This document shows, in pieces, positions 35,474-44,328 of a stretch of DNA of 64,000 nt (position 1 is the first letter of the stretch; the number at the start of each line of letters is the position of its first letter). The stretch is from the NCBI GenBank assembly GCA_964408805.1, contig CAYPAV010000023.1, positions 1-64,000 on the forward strand, given 5' to 3'. The notes under the pieces were generated by a model. That model was given only the letters and a program-made list of their open reading frames with translations, had not been told where the DNA came from and did not search any database. This DNA is from CAYPAV01 sp964408805. Lineage in GTDB: Bacteria; Pseudomonadota; Alphaproteobacteria; UBA8366. The position numbers and the translations under genes were made by a program.

Positions 35474-36763
35474 TCAGGGCGCGTGGACCCACAGGTCGAG
35501 CAGCACGCTCGCACCCGGAACCGGCAACGGGCCACCGACCTCAACCGCCGAAATCGGCAAATAGCAGTCAGGCAGGTAGTTCCGCCAGACCTGGTTCGCG
35601 GGATAGAACTCCGCGATATCGGTGTGAAACTGCTGAATGCGGACGACATTCTCGAGCGAGCTTCCGGCCGCTTCGCAAATCCGCCGGGCATGATCGAGGA
35701 TCGCCGCCATTTGCGCCTCGATCGACGAGCCGAAATACGGTTGGCGGGGATCGATCCGGGCCGCCGGAACCAGCCCCCTCTCATCGACAGCCATCAGACC
35801 GGACAGCAGCAGCAGATCGCCGGCCCGGATAGCCTCCGCCTGGGTCGGAAAGGGTGTGAAGCCGCCGGTGTCGATCACGTGCTTCTCCAACGGCCCCTCG
35901 TCGGGAAGCGCGATCAGATTGATCTCCATCCGCGCGTCCTTCAGGCCGAATCCCGGATTGGCCGTCGGCACGACCGTGACCGCCATCGGATGGTCGCCGA
36001 TATTCCCGGCCCAGGCCTGAAAAAAATCGGCGGTATCCTCGATATCGGCGAGATAGACCTGCGCCTTGACGATATTGGCGAGCGAACTGCCGCCGGCCTT
36101 CAGCGCCGCCTCCAGGCGATGCTCGATCAGGTATTCGGTCTCGCGGATGATGCGGATACCGCTCCAATAGTGATTGCGCGGCATCATGGCGTCGGGCGCG
36201 ATGTCGCCGCCCTCAACACCGTCTCCGCGCGCCATCTGCCCGGCGACGAAGATATAGCCGCCCGCGGCGCGAAGCGCGCTGTAGCCGGAAAAACTCGGCG
36301 CCTCCAGCCCCGCGGGCGTGATCGACCGGCGATCCTCCCCCGACCCCTCCGCCAAGGCGATCAGCTGGATGTTCATGCCCGCATCCGGAAGCGTGAACCC
36401 ATTTTGCAAGATCGACGTGCTCGGCGAGACATTCCCCTCGAAGGCCCGGAGACGCGCCCGCTGGTAAGGATTGACCGCCTTCCAGCTCGAATAATACTGG
36501 TCGACCCGGACCACTTCCTTGAAGGTCAAGCCACCGGCATCCAGGGTCTCGTTCAACCGCCGGAAAATGAACTCGGCCTCGCGCTCGTGGCGGCTCGGCC
36601 CATAATGCGGAGTTTCGACGCGGAGCACGTCGGCGGCTATCCCCCCTTTGAAATCGGTCGCCATGTGACCCGTCGCGAAAAGCCATCGGCCGGCCTTGAC
36701 CCCGCCGGCATAACGGAAACGGCCATCGTTGACGTCCACGGGCAGCAAGACTTCTACCGGCAT
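35474..36763 (-). CDS. Triple Rid (RidA/YjgF-like) domain protein
   Basis: A 429-residue protein that reads as three consecutive Rid-fold units: ~10-140 (RYAGGVKAGRWLFATGHMATDFKG ... FKEVVRVDQYYSSW), ~155-280 (SALRAAGGYIFVAGQMARGDG ... NIVKAQVYLADIEDTADFFQAW) and ~295-425 (AIRAGDLLLLSGLMAVDERG ... NVVRIQQFHTDIAEFYPANQVW). Rid proteins hydrolyse reactive enamine/imine intermediates or act as ring-processing deaminases. They normally have one domain and form trimers, so this may be a covalent pseudo-trimer. Start 36763 (MPVEVLLP) has AAGGGGAA upstream. It lies 31 bases after the TauD gene in a four-gene operon. Confidence 0.85.
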   Translation of the reverse strand: MPVEVLLPVDVNDGRFRYAGGVKAGRWLFATGHMATDFKGGIAADVLRVETPHYGPSRHEREAEFIFRRLNETLDAGGLTFKEVVRVDQYYSSWKAVNPYQRARLRAFEGNVSPSTSILQNGFTLPDAGMNIQLIALAEGSGEDRRSITPAGLEAPSFSGYSALRAAGGYIFVAGQMARGDGVEGGDIAPDAMMPRNHYWSGIRIIRETEYLIEHRLEAALKAGGSSLANIVKAQVYLADIEDTADFFQAWAGNIGDHPMAVTVVPTANPGFGLKDARMEINLIALPDEGPLEKHVIDTGGFTPFPTQAEAIRAGDLLLLSGLMAVDERGLVPAARIDPRQPYFGSSIEAQMAAILDHARRICEAAGSSLENVVRIQQFHTDIAEFYPANQVWRNYLPDCYLPISAVEVGGPLPVPGASVLLDLWVHAP

Positions 36764-36794
36764 GATCAATTCCCCTTCGAGAGATCGCGGCCCC

Positions 36795-37631
36795 TCAAGC
36801 CAGACGGTCACCCATTACCGTCGTCCGGTGCATGTGCCGGGTAAAGGTCTTGTCGTCATAGGGCTGGGCACAATGCAGGGTGCGGCGATTGTCCCAAAAC
36901 AACAAATCATGCCGTCGCCAGCGATGGCAATGAACGAAGGCGGCACTGGTGGCATGGGCTTCCAATCCATCGAGCAAGGCGTCGCTTTCCTCCGTCATCA
37001 TATCGACGATCCGCTTGGCCAGGAGCCGGCCGAGAAAGAGCGCCTTTTCACCGGTTTCCGGATGGGTGCGCACCAGCGGATGGATCGCACCCGGCAGGTC
37101 TTCACGCTGCGCGTCGCTCAGGCTGAAATTCTCGTGGTCATGCTCATAGGTGTGATACACCTCCAACCCCTCGAGGCGCGTCTTCATCGCGTCGGGCAAG
37201 GCTTCGTAGGCCGCCGTCATATCGGCGAAATGGGTATCGCCGCTGCCGTCCGCCGGCACTTCAAGCGCATATAGGAGCGAGGCGAGGGCCGGCGCCTCCT
37301 TGTAGGACATGTCGGAATGCCAGGCACGGCCAAGGTCGGGGATACCGATGTAGCGGCCGTTCTCCCGCTTGTTGGTGACCAGCAGGATTTCCGGATGGCC
37401 GGGAAGCAGCTGATCTTCCAGCACATGAATGGCCAGTGGACCAAGGCGGCGCGAAAACGCCACCTGTTCGGCCGGCGTCAAATCTTGGTCGCGAATCACG
37501 ATGACACCGTGTTTCAAGAACGCCTGTTTAACGGTGGCGAGTTGCGCCTCGTCATCCGCGCGCGTCAGGTCCGCGCCGACCACTTCGGCGAAAAACCCTT
37601 TTTCGGTCGGAGATCGAACGTCGATCGACAT
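36795..37631 (-). CDS. TauD/TfdA-family dioxygenase
   Basis: A 278-residue Fe(II)/2-oxoglutarate dioxygenase. It starts MSIDVRSPTEKGFFAEVVGADL, with LKHGVIVIRDQDLTPAEQVAFSRRLG. The metal motif His-x-Asp is in GRAWHSDMSY, followed by VPADGSGDTHFADMTAAYEALP. The distal His is in LLFWDNRRTLHCAQPYD, with an Arg-rich C-terminal 2-oxoglutarate site (FTRHMHRTTVMG). It lies between the D-2-hydroxyacid dehydrogenase and triple Rid genes. The substrate is unknown; the neighbours suggest oxidation of an amino- or alkoxy-substituted acid, which is inference. Confidence 0.92.
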   Translation of the reverse strand: MSIDVRSPTEKGFFAEVVGADLTRADDEAQLATVKQAFLKHGVIVIRDQDLTPAEQVAFSRRLGPLAIHVLEDQLLPGHPEILLVTNKRENGRYIGIPDLGRAWHSDMSYKEAPALASLLYALEVPADGSGDTHFADMTAAYEALPDAMKTRLEGLEVYHTYEHDHENFSLSDAQREDLPGAIHPLVRTHPETGEKALFLGRLLAKRIVDMMTEESDALLDGLEAHATSAAFVHCHRWRRHDLLFWDNRRTLHCAQPYDDKTFTRHMHRTTVMGDRLA

Positions 37632-37729
37632 GAGCATCCTCGGGGTCAACAACAAGCACCGCTGTTTACTGGAAATTATTTATACGGTTCGGCAAGCCGG
37701 TCTATAGCCCAACCAATCAGGTCCAATGG

Positions 37730-38698
37730 TCACGCGGCGCCGTCGATCACCCGAACGGGCTTGCCGTCCAGCCAAGCGAGAACGTCCTCCAGGCAATCCT
37801 GGTATCGCGCCGCGAAATTCTCTCGCGTTCGCCCGCCGATATGGGAGGCGAGAACCGTGTTCGGGAGGCGCCGCAAAAGGTGCGCTTGGGGCAGCGGCTC
37901 CTCGTCATAGACATCGAGGCCGGCCCCGGCGATCGCGCCCGTCTCCAGCGCCGCGACAAGGGCGGCTTCGTCGACGATCGGCCCCCGTGAGGTGTTGACG
38001 AGATAGGCCGAGGGTTTCAACAGGGCCATCTCCTCCGCCGCGACCAGACCGCGGGTGCGTTCGCTCAGGATGACATGGATCGACAGCACGTCAGCGCGCT
38101 CGAAGAGGGCTGTTTTCCCGACCCGCTCGACGCCGATCTCGCGGCACCGGGATTCGGTCAAATTCTGGCTCCAGGCAATGACCTCCATATCCATCGCGAG
38201 ACCGACCCGTGCCACGCCCGATCCAAGCGTCCCAAGTCCCAGGACACCGAGCGTCTTTCCCGTCAGCCCAAGGGGCAGGCCGGCGCCCCAGCCGCCCTCG
38301 CGGATGGTACGATCCTCGGCCGGCAGGTTCTTGACCAAGCCCAGGATCAACGCCCAGGTGAGTTCCACCGTCCCGTTGGTGAACCCGTAGCCGGTACCGC
38401 AGACCGTCACACCGCTCGCCTTCAAGGCGTCCATGTCGAGGGCCGCGTTCCGGGCGCCGTGGGTGACCAATAGTTTCAGATTGGCCAACCGGTCGACCAG
38501 CGCCGCGTCGAACTTGGTCTCTTCGCGCGCCGTGACCACGATATCGTAGGGAGCAAGACGGTCGGCCGCCTCGACCGGGTCGCCAAGCTGATCGTTGTAG
38601 ACGTCGACCGAGACGTTCTCCGGCAAACGACTCCAATCCGCCGAGGCGAGCGCCAGGGTCTGGTAATCGTTGATGATCGCAAGACGTAAATTTGGCAT
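37730..38698 (-). CDS. D-2-hydroxyacid dehydrogenase family protein
   Basis: A 322-residue NAD(P)-dependent dehydrogenase of the D-2-hydroxyacid family. The nucleotide fold is TLGVLGLGTLGSGVARVGLAM (GxGxxG). Catalytic residues are visible: Arg in LVNTSRGPIVDEAAL, Glu in DVYDEEPLPQ and His in VLASHIGGRTRENF. VTHGARNAALDMDALKASGVTV is the usual substrate-domain segment. It interconverts 2-oxo and 2-hydroxy acids. It lies 12 bases downstream of the CmcJ-like gene and 98 bases upstream of the TauD gene. Confidence 0.92.
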   Translation of the reverse strand: MPNLRLAIINDYQTLALASADWSRLPENVSVDVYNDQLGDPVEAADRLAPYDIVVTAREETKFDAALVDRLANLKLLVTHGARNAALDMDALKASGVTVCGTGYGFTNGTVELTWALILGLVKNLPAEDRTIREGGWGAGLPLGLTGKTLGVLGLGTLGSGVARVGLAMDMEVIAWSQNLTESRCREIGVERVGKTALFERADVLSIHVILSERTRGLVAAEEMALLKPSAYLVNTSRGPIVDEAALVAALETGAIAGAGLDVYDEEPLPQAHLLRRLPNTVLASHIGGRTRENFAARYQDCLEDVLAWLDGKPVRVIDGAA

Positions 38699-38710
38699 CG
38701 GAATTCTTTG

Positions 38711-39541
38711 CTAGGCGTCGGGCGCGAAAAACGCCAAGGTCCGCACTTCGATACTCTCGCGCGGCGGAGCATCCTTCGGCGCGGCCGGATTCCGGAACGC
38801 CGAATGAGCGGTAAAGCGGGCGCGGCCGTCTTCTTCCGAATCATAGCACTTCAGGAACAAGACCTCGTTCGCCGCCATATCAGATAGAAAATACCAGCGC
38901 TGGCGGGGACTGTGGCGGACGGAATAGACCTCGCCGAGCCGGTCTTCATAAACCAGGTCGGTCGATACGAAATCGCCGGAACCCATGGTGGCGGCGTCGC
39001 AAACGGCGAGCGGCTTGTCCGCCACGGGTCCCCGGATCGGCCGCCAGACATTGATCACCGAGAACCGATGGCGGAGCATGCGCGCGGCATCGTCCGGCGC
39101 CAACAGATCGCGGACACGTTGAGGACCCGAGTTCTCGGTGTAATCGTTGTGGACGTACTGAACCGGCTTGTGAGCCCCGTCTTCGCCCTGGGCCGCCTTT
39201 GCGGCATTGCGAACATTGTGATCGAAGACATGCACCCGGGTGGCGCCGGTCACCTCGCGAACGAGATCAGCGACTTCCGGGTAGTAGACCCGTTCGACCT
39301 CCGCCGGGTCATAGAAGTTCCGAATGGCACTGTCGTGCCGCCGAAAAGCAAACCCCTCCCCATCGAGCGACAGCGCATCCATCACCGCCCGGCAATCGTG
39401 AATTCGGACCTCGTGCTTCGTTATGGCGGTGCGCGGCGGCGATCCGTCTTTCGGTTCGTAAAGATATGCGCGCGGATTGTCTTCACCGTCGGCGAGGAAA
39501 TTCATCCGGGTCAATACACTTTCCAAGGGCTCGGCGGACAT
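38711..39541 (-). CDS. CmcJ/NvfI-like non-haem oxygenase family protein
   Basis: A 276-residue member of the CmcJ/NvfI (AsaB-like) family, known chiefly from fungal and actinobacterial secondary metabolism. Marks are the Tyr-rich N-terminus with IHDCRAVMDALSLDGEGFAFRRHDS, VYYPEVADLVREVTGATRVHVFDHNVR, the likely metal motif YVHNDYTENSGPQRV, FSVINVWRPIRGPVADKPLAVCDA and the late FLKCYDSEEDGRARFTAHSAFRNP. It is probably an Fe/2-oxoglutarate-type oxygenase. It is the first gene of the operon leading to the dehydrogenase, TauD and triple Rid. The exact substrate is unknown. Confidence 0.85.
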   Translation of the reverse strand: MSAEPLESVLTRMNFLADGEDNPRAYLYEPKDGSPPRTAITKHEVRIHDCRAVMDALSLDGEGFAFRRHDSAIRNFYDPAEVERVYYPEVADLVREVTGATRVHVFDHNVRNAAKAAQGEDGAHKPVQYVHNDYTENSGPQRVRDLLAPDDAARMLRHRFSVINVWRPIRGPVADKPLAVCDAATMGSGDFVSTDLVYEDRLGEVYSVRHSPRQRWYFLSDMAANEVLFLKCYDSEEDGRARFTAHSAFRNPAAPKDAPPRESIEVRTLAFFAPDA

Positions 39542-39630
39542 CGCGACCTCTTACTCATCCGGTCCAAACGTAGACCGAACCGAGACAAAGGAAATTGCCG
39601 CATCGGCCAAGCGAGGCGTGGCTGGAAGCT

Positions 39631-41226
39631 CTAGCGTCCAAGCGTCTTCAGCTGCGCCTTGGCCTTCTTGTTGCCCTGCGCCGCGGACTTCCGATACCAC
39701 TCGACCGCCGTGTTGATATTCTTGGAGACCCCATAGCCATAATGATAGAGGACGCCCAGCATATGCTGACTGCGATGGCTGCCCTGGGCCGCCGCCTTGC
39801 TGTACCATTTATAGGCCAGCTTGTAGCTCTTCGGAACGCCTTCGCCCTTGTAATAGCGGTTGGCGAGGTTGTTTTGACCGCCGCTATATCCCTGATCCGC
39901 CGCCTTCCGATACCAATGGACCGCCTTTTTGAGGTTCTTCGGACGCCCATAGCCGTATTGATGACAGAGACCGAAGCCGGACTGCGCGAAAGCCTCGTTC
40001 TGCCGCGCCGATTTCTCGTACCATTTGCAGGCGAGCGAGCGATCCCGAGGAACGCCTTCGCCGCGGTAATAGCGGTTCGCCAGGTTCAATTGCGCCGTGG
40101 AATGTCCTCTCTCGGCCGCGATCTTGTACCAATGGATCGCCTTCTTGAGATCCTTCTTGACGCCTTTCCCCATGTGCAGGTTGTAGGCGCGCCTGAACTG
40201 GGCATCGGCACTTTCGCTGTAGGTCTTCGGGCGTCGAGCCGGCGGTGACGGGGTACGGCGCGCCACCCGGCGACCCGACCGATCCAGTTCGCGAAGCTTG
40301 TTGCGCGCCAGGCCCGAAAACGTTCCGTTCGGGAATTGCGACAGATAGGCCTTGAAGTCGGCCACATTGCGGCTGCTTTGGATGGTTTGCCAGAAAACGA
40401 TCTCGACCGAATGATCATTTTTCGGCATCGGCGCGCGCGGGGCGGGTGTCCGAGCGACGGGTGCCCGGGTATCTTCCTTGAAATAGAAATCCCCGGTCAC
40501 GGAGGAATTGAACCATGGCCGCTGACGGCCCGAAGTCCGCTCGTTAACCCGCGCCGCCGTCTTCTTGAAGACATCCTCGAGCTTGAGACCGGGCTCTCCC
40601 AAAACCTTCAACAGCTCGCCCGTGAAAACACCGTTGCCGCCGCGCGGGCCATCCTGCGCCGTCTGACCGGGTGCCGCCGAATAGACGATCGCGGTTCCCT
40701 TGAGGCCCGTCGGCACGATGGGAACGTTCAGCCCCCGTGCCGCGGACCGCGTCCGTCTCGGCAGCGGATTGTCCCGGCAAGCATCCAGAATCACGATATT
40801 GAGCGGCGATCCGGCCCGATTCATCGTATCCAGGAAATCACCCGCATCGATCCCTTCGTAACGCAGATCCTCCTCGATTTCGATCTGCGCATCGGAAGGG
40901 ATGAGAAAATTCTTGCCGGCCGACTGAATGCCGTGTCCCGCATAGAACACCAGCCCAACTTCGGCCGAGCCGAGCTTGCTCTCGAACGACGCCATGGCGC
41001 GGCCGAGATCGCGCTTGCTCGCATTTACTTTCAGGATGACGTCGAACCCTAGCCGGCGGAGACGTGCCGCCATGCTTTCGGCGTCCTTCCGCGCGTTGTT
41101 GAGGCCCGGCAGAGTGTCGTATTTGTTATTGCCGACGACCAACGCTACGCGCTTCGCGGCATCGGCGGCCGTCACCCCCGATATCACCACCGCAATCAGC
41201 ATCAACGCAAAAACTATCCGTCGCAT
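39631..41226 (-). CDS. Exported caspase-like (metacaspase) protein with Sel1 repeats
   Basis: About 531 residues. A signal peptide (MRRIVFALMLIAVVISGVTAADA) leads into a caspase-fold domain: KRVALVVGNNKYDTLPGLNNARKDAESMAARL, the catalytic His in GLVFYAGHGIQ and the catalytic Cys in NIVILDACRDNPL, then VYSAAPGQTAQDG. A low-complexity Pro/Arg linker follows, then a C-terminal array of five Sel1 repeats (for example KKAIHWYKIAAERGHSTAQLNLANRYYRGEGV). The architecture suggests a periplasmic protease or scaffold. GTG 41238 is an alternative start. It is divergent from the PAS-like pair. Confidence 0.9.
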   Translation of the reverse strand: MRRIVFALMLIAVVISGVTAADAAKRVALVVGNNKYDTLPGLNNARKDAESMAARLRRLGFDVILKVNASKRDLGRAMASFESKLGSAEVGLVFYAGHGIQSAGKNFLIPSDAQIEIEEDLRYEGIDAGDFLDTMNRAGSPLNIVILDACRDNPLPRRTRSAARGLNVPIVPTGLKGTAIVYSAAPGQTAQDGPRGGNGVFTGELLKVLGEPGLKLEDVFKKTAARVNERTSGRQRPWFNSSVTGDFYFKEDTRAPVARTPAPRAPMPKNDHSVEIVFWQTIQSSRNVADFKAYLSQFPNGTFSGLARNKLRELDRSGRRVARRTPSPPARRPKTYSESADAQFRRAYNLHMGKGVKKDLKKAIHWYKIAAERGHSTAQLNLANRYYRGEGVPRDRSLACKWYEKSARQNEAFAQSGFGLCHQYGYGRPKNLKKAVHWYRKAADQGYSGGQNNLANRYYKGEGVPKSYKLAYKWYSKAAAQGSHRSQHMLGVLYHYGYGVSKNINTAVEWYRKSAAQGNKKAKAQLKTLGR

Positions 41227-41384
41227 CGAACCGCTCACAGTCGGTTAGAGAAGACAATGATCGCATCATAAAACATTTGGCCGGCGAGAGTCGATTGCCT
41301 GGCAGGAGGACATTCTCACGATGCTTCACAGATAGAGCGGATCCATGTTCTTATACTCAATCGATGCGAGGGGGGCGGGCTGAA

Positions 41385-41894
41385 ATGGACGGACGTAAGA
41401 ATTCGTCATTCATGAAAAGCGATGGCGGAACGCTTCTAACGGAGAGGCTTGCCGAGGAGTTCCTTCATGAAACGGAGCGCGACACGCATCTGCGGCGCCT
41501 GTACGACCATTGGATCGATTGCGGCGAGTTGGTCGAAAACGATCTCGGTTCTTTTCTCTTGCCGCATTTCGAGCGTTTCAACACCGACGACGTGTTGAAT
41601 GCCAATGAACGACGGTTCGTTCGAAGATTGTCCGCGCGCGATACGCTGGATACGATTGCCGAAGCCGAGCGCGAGATATTCGGACGTTCGATGCCAATCG
41701 AGGGTTGGACCTTGACCGCCGTCCTCTCCTGCGTCGCGAATCGCGATATGCTGTATGATCGGATCGAAATATGCGCCGGCCGGCTGACCCAAACCCTTTA
41801 TCGACTCGTCCTTCCGACGGTCGATTCGACTGATTCTGTCGTCTATGTGGATGTTGCCTGTCGATTTTACGGTGACCTGCAGATGCTGAAATGA
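41385..41894 (+). CDS. PAS-like uncharacterised protein
   Basis: A 169-residue protein beginning MDGRKNSSFMKSDGGTLL. The segment LYDHWIDCGELVENDLGSFLLPHFERFNTDDV... and the later strands MPIEGWTLTAVLSCVANRDMLYDRIEICAGRLTQTLYRLVLPT recall the small PAS_5-type sensory proteins common in Rhodospirillales, but similarity is weak. It overlaps the next gene by four bases (ATGA), indicating coupling. No catalytic motif is seen. The function is unknown. Confidence 0.6.
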   Translation: MDGRKNSSFMKSDGGTLLTERLAEEFLHETERDTHLRRLYDHWIDCGELVENDLGSFLLPHFERFNTDDVLNANERRFVRRLSARDTLDTIAEAEREIFGRSMPIEGWTLTAVLSCVANRDMLYDRIEICAGRLTQTLYRLVLPTVDSTDSVVYVDVACRFYGDLQMLK

Positions 41895-42361
41895 TGGACC
41901 ATATCACTGAGGAACAAACGCTGGGCCATGATTGGCAGCGGCGAACCCATTTCGACGCCGCTGAATCCGTGGACTTGTTCGACGAGCGGTTCCACGCGCT
42001 CATGTCGATTTGGAGGGCGCGGCGAGACGCGGTCGGCGCCGTCCTATATGATGATTTGGTCTCATATTTCCCTCGACTAGCGCGGGTCTCGGTTTGCGAC
42101 GACAACCCGATGAACTTCCGCTATATCACCCATCTCGGCGGCAGCCTCGGTTTCGATGACGCGTCGACACACATCGCATCGGGCCGCGTACTGGGCGAGC
42201 ACATCAGCAAGGTTCATCGCGACGGCGTCGGCCGCGACTACCTGATGTGCAAGTTGACCGCGAAGCCAACCCTGACGGAAATCGAACAGGAAATACGGGG
42301 GGGTGAACCGGAAATACGCGCGGCTGACGGTGCCGCTCGGCCCAACGCGGTCGCCCAGTGA
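41891..42361 (+). CDS. PAS_5-like sensory protein
   Basis: A 156-residue protein. The core (SIWRARRDAVGAVLYDDLVSYFPRLARVSVCDDNPMNFRYITHLGGSLGFDDASTHIASGRVLGEH) follows the single-PAS proteins typical of alphaproteobacteria, in which a WR-rich start leads to a sensor strand and a G-rich turn. The C-terminal tail is disordered and charged. It overlaps the upstream gene (ATGA), so both are made from one message. It is convergent with the gene ending at 42376, 14 bases away. Confidence 0.65.
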   Translation: MMDHITEEQTLGHDWQRRTHFDAAESVDLFDERFHALMSIWRARRDAVGAVLYDDLVSYFPRLARVSVCDDNPMNFRYITHLGGSLGFDDASTHIASGRVLGEHISKVHRDGVGRDYLMCKLTAKPTLTEIEQEIRGGEPEIRAADGAARPNAVAQ

Positions 42362-42375
42362 ACTCGCCTATCTGT

Positions 42376-43059
42376 TCACGCCGCTTCGTCCGGTGCGATA
42401 TCTAGTTTACTGACCATTTCACGACGCGTCTGCCAGCCGAGAAGAAGATCCATCTCCTCGAAATCCTTGGGCGGATAGGGACCTTTCATCATCGGCGTCA
42501 AATGCGTGTACTGGGAACTACGCGCGAGCTTGTAGTATTTCGGTTCGTTCCGATAGATCACGACCTTGTAGTCCGGACGAAAGGTTCGCAGCGAAAGCGC
42601 CTGGATAACCTGACTGCTCGAATAGGACAGCTTCCGTCCGCGAATATCCGGATGCAGCCAATGCGCCCCGCCCATCACGATTCGTCCTGCGAGGTCGGGA
42701 AGCGCGTCTGAAATTTCCATGGGCCGCCAGTCCAGGATCGGGCGGTCATAGAACAAGAGGTAGTGACGGATGAATTCGCGAAAATCATCGACATCGTAGC
42801 TTCTTTGCGCCGCAAGACCGACGATCCCGCCCTCAGCATCGGTGATCTTCGCCCACCAGAAATTCTTGGCATGCAAATAGGCGAATTCCGGATCGAACAT
42901 CGTCGGCAACCCGTTCGATTGGGGAACCTTCGAGAAGACCCTTCGAAACTCGACCGGATCGATTTCGGCCGTAAATTCCAAATCGGCCTGGCGCATAATC
43001 GCGAGATTCCGGTCGATATAGGATTGAATGGCTTGCTGCTCCGCTTCGGTGAAATACAT
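42376..43059 (-). CDS. Acetyltransferase-like hypothetical protein
   Basis: A 227-residue soluble protein beginning MYFTEAEQQAIQSYIDRNLAIM, with AAGGAGGA six bases upstream. The section GRIVMGGAHWLHPDIRGRKLSYSSSQVIQALSLRTFRPDYKVVIYRN resembles the central strand-helix of GNAT acetyltransferases (R-G-R-K-L turn, then helix), but there is no certain family. ITDAEGGIVGLAAQRSYD would be the preceding strand pair. It contains many Tyr and Trp residues. The role is unknown. Confidence 0.7.
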   Translation of the reverse strand: MYFTEAEQQAIQSYIDRNLAIMRQADLEFTAEIDPVEFRRVFSKVPQSNGLPTMFDPEFAYLHAKNFWWAKITDAEGGIVGLAAQRSYDVDDFREFIRHYLLFYDRPILDWRPMEISDALPDLAGRIVMGGAHWLHPDIRGRKLSYSSSQVIQALSLRTFRPDYKVVIYRNEPKYYKLARSSQYTHLTPMMKGPYPPKDFEEMDLLLGWQTRREMVSKLDIAPDEAA

Positions 43060-43284
43060 CGTATCCTCCTTCATTCGGCGAAACCGTGAACATCCCGTCC
43101 AAGGATGCCGGCCGGACGCTCGACATACCCGAGCGTCTCCACAACCGATTTCGATCATGACTCAAAGGATATACCCGTCCCGAAATATGTGAAATTTTAG
43201 CGCGGCCGATCGACCGCAAAGCACAGACCGCCCCAATGTGGGCCTACCCGCCGTGCTCTTACGAATTCAAACGGAAGAAGGAAA

Positions 43285-43360
43285 TGGTGCCCAGGGGCTG
43301 AATCGAACAGCCGACACCATGATTTTCAGTCATGTGCTCTACCAACTGAGCTACCTGGGC
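43285..43360 (-). tRNA. tRNA-Phe (anticodon GAA)
   Basis: A 76-base cloverleaf on the minus strand: acceptor GCCCAGG/CCTGGGC, D arm GCTC...GAGC, anticodon stem CATGA/TCATG with loop CTGAAAA (anticodon GAA), T arm GGCTG TTCGATT CAGCC, discriminator A and an encoded CCA (43287-43285). It lies downstream of the yacG-rng block, in the usual alphaproteobacterial neighbourhood. Confidence 0.97.
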
Positions 43361-43519
43361 ACGAGCGTCGCGGACACGACGGCGCGGCACTAAATAGGAA
43401 AATTCAGCGCCGATGTCCACATCTAAGGATATCGAATTGCCAAACCCGGCCTTCGCCCGCCCGCGCACGCGATCCGGCCAGGAAACTCAGCCCCGCCGAG
43501 GCCGATGCAACAATGCGGA

Positions 43520-43960
43520 CTAGCGCGACGCCGAACTGGCGATGCTCTTGACCAAGCTCAGAAATTTCTTCTGCACATCGCTTGGCGCCGCGACATAATT
43601 CCGCACGAGCTCCAAGGTCTCCCGCTTCATATGGAAAGCTTCCTTTTCCACATCCTTCACATCGGAGAATTCCTTGAAGAACCACTGAACCGGCACGTCG
43701 AGAATCTGCGATATCTGCCATAACTTGCTGGCGGAAATCCGGTTCATGCCGCACTCGTATTTCTGTAGTTGCTGGAAGGTCAGACCGATCGCGTCCGCGA
43801 GTTCGGTTTGACTCAAACCACAAAGCACGCGCCGTTGGCGAACCCGTTGTCCAACGTGGACGTCGATTTCGCGTGGGCCATCTTCAAGAACGGTTCTCCT
43901 GCGCCGGCGAGGTTTCGCCTTTGGAACCGGTTGCGCCTTCGTCTCGGTCGTTTCTGCCAT
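43520..43960 (-). CDS. XRE-family transcriptional regulator
   Basis: A 146-residue regulator. A 35-residue basic, Pro/Lys/Arg-rich N-terminal tail leads to a helix-turn-helix: VGQRVRQRRVLCGLSQTELADAIGL, then FQQLQKYECGMNRISASKLWQISQIL. The C-terminal part (PVQWFFKEFSDV, TLELVRNYVAAPSDVQKKFLSLVKS) matches the common alphaproteobacterial XRE type with a C-terminal helical tail. Its target is unknown. It sits between tRNA-Phe and yacG. Confidence 0.92.
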   Translation of the reverse strand: MAETTETKAQPVPKAKPRRRRRTVLEDGPREIDVHVGQRVRQRRVLCGLSQTELADAIGLTFQQLQKYECGMNRISASKLWQISQILDVPVQWFFKEFSDVKDVEKEAFHMKRETLELVRNYVAAPSDVQKKFLSLVKSIASSASR

Positions 43961-44145
43961 GTTTATCCTCTTGGGTGCTCCTAATGAACAAATAATTCGA
44001 GCACACTATACCTAGGTTTAGCACGATTCTCGGCACGCACAAATTCAACATTACCCATAGCCGAATACCGCCCGCGGTTAGTTGATTGGCTATCAGCCTT
44101 ACTCAACGGAACCATGCACAATTATACTGGTATCCACGTAGCGAT

Positions 44146-44328
44146 TCAATCTCTCGTATGTAGATCGGCTGAATTGAAGTCCTCGACGTCGGGTTCCTCG
44201 TCGGTGGGTATTTTGTAGCGCCCGTCAAACCAGTTCCCGAGGTCGAGATTCGAGCATCGCCGCGAACAGAACGGCCGGAATTTTCGGACCTGCTCTTTTC
44301 CGCAAATCGGACATTCTTGCTTGCTCAT
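44146..44328 (-). CDS. yacG: DNA gyrase inhibitor YacG
   Basis: A 60-residue zinc-binding protein with four Cys ligands: Cys-x2-Cys in CPICGK and Cys-x3-Cys in FCSRRCSNLDLGNWF, followed by GRYKIP. It binds GyrB and inhibits gyrase. Its ATG overlaps the rng stop (ATGA), which fits the conserved rng-yacG pairing in alphaproteobacteria. Confidence 0.93.
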   Translation of the reverse strand: MSKQECPICGKEQVRKFRPFCSRRCSNLDLGNWFDGRYKIPTDEEPDVEDFNSADLHTRD

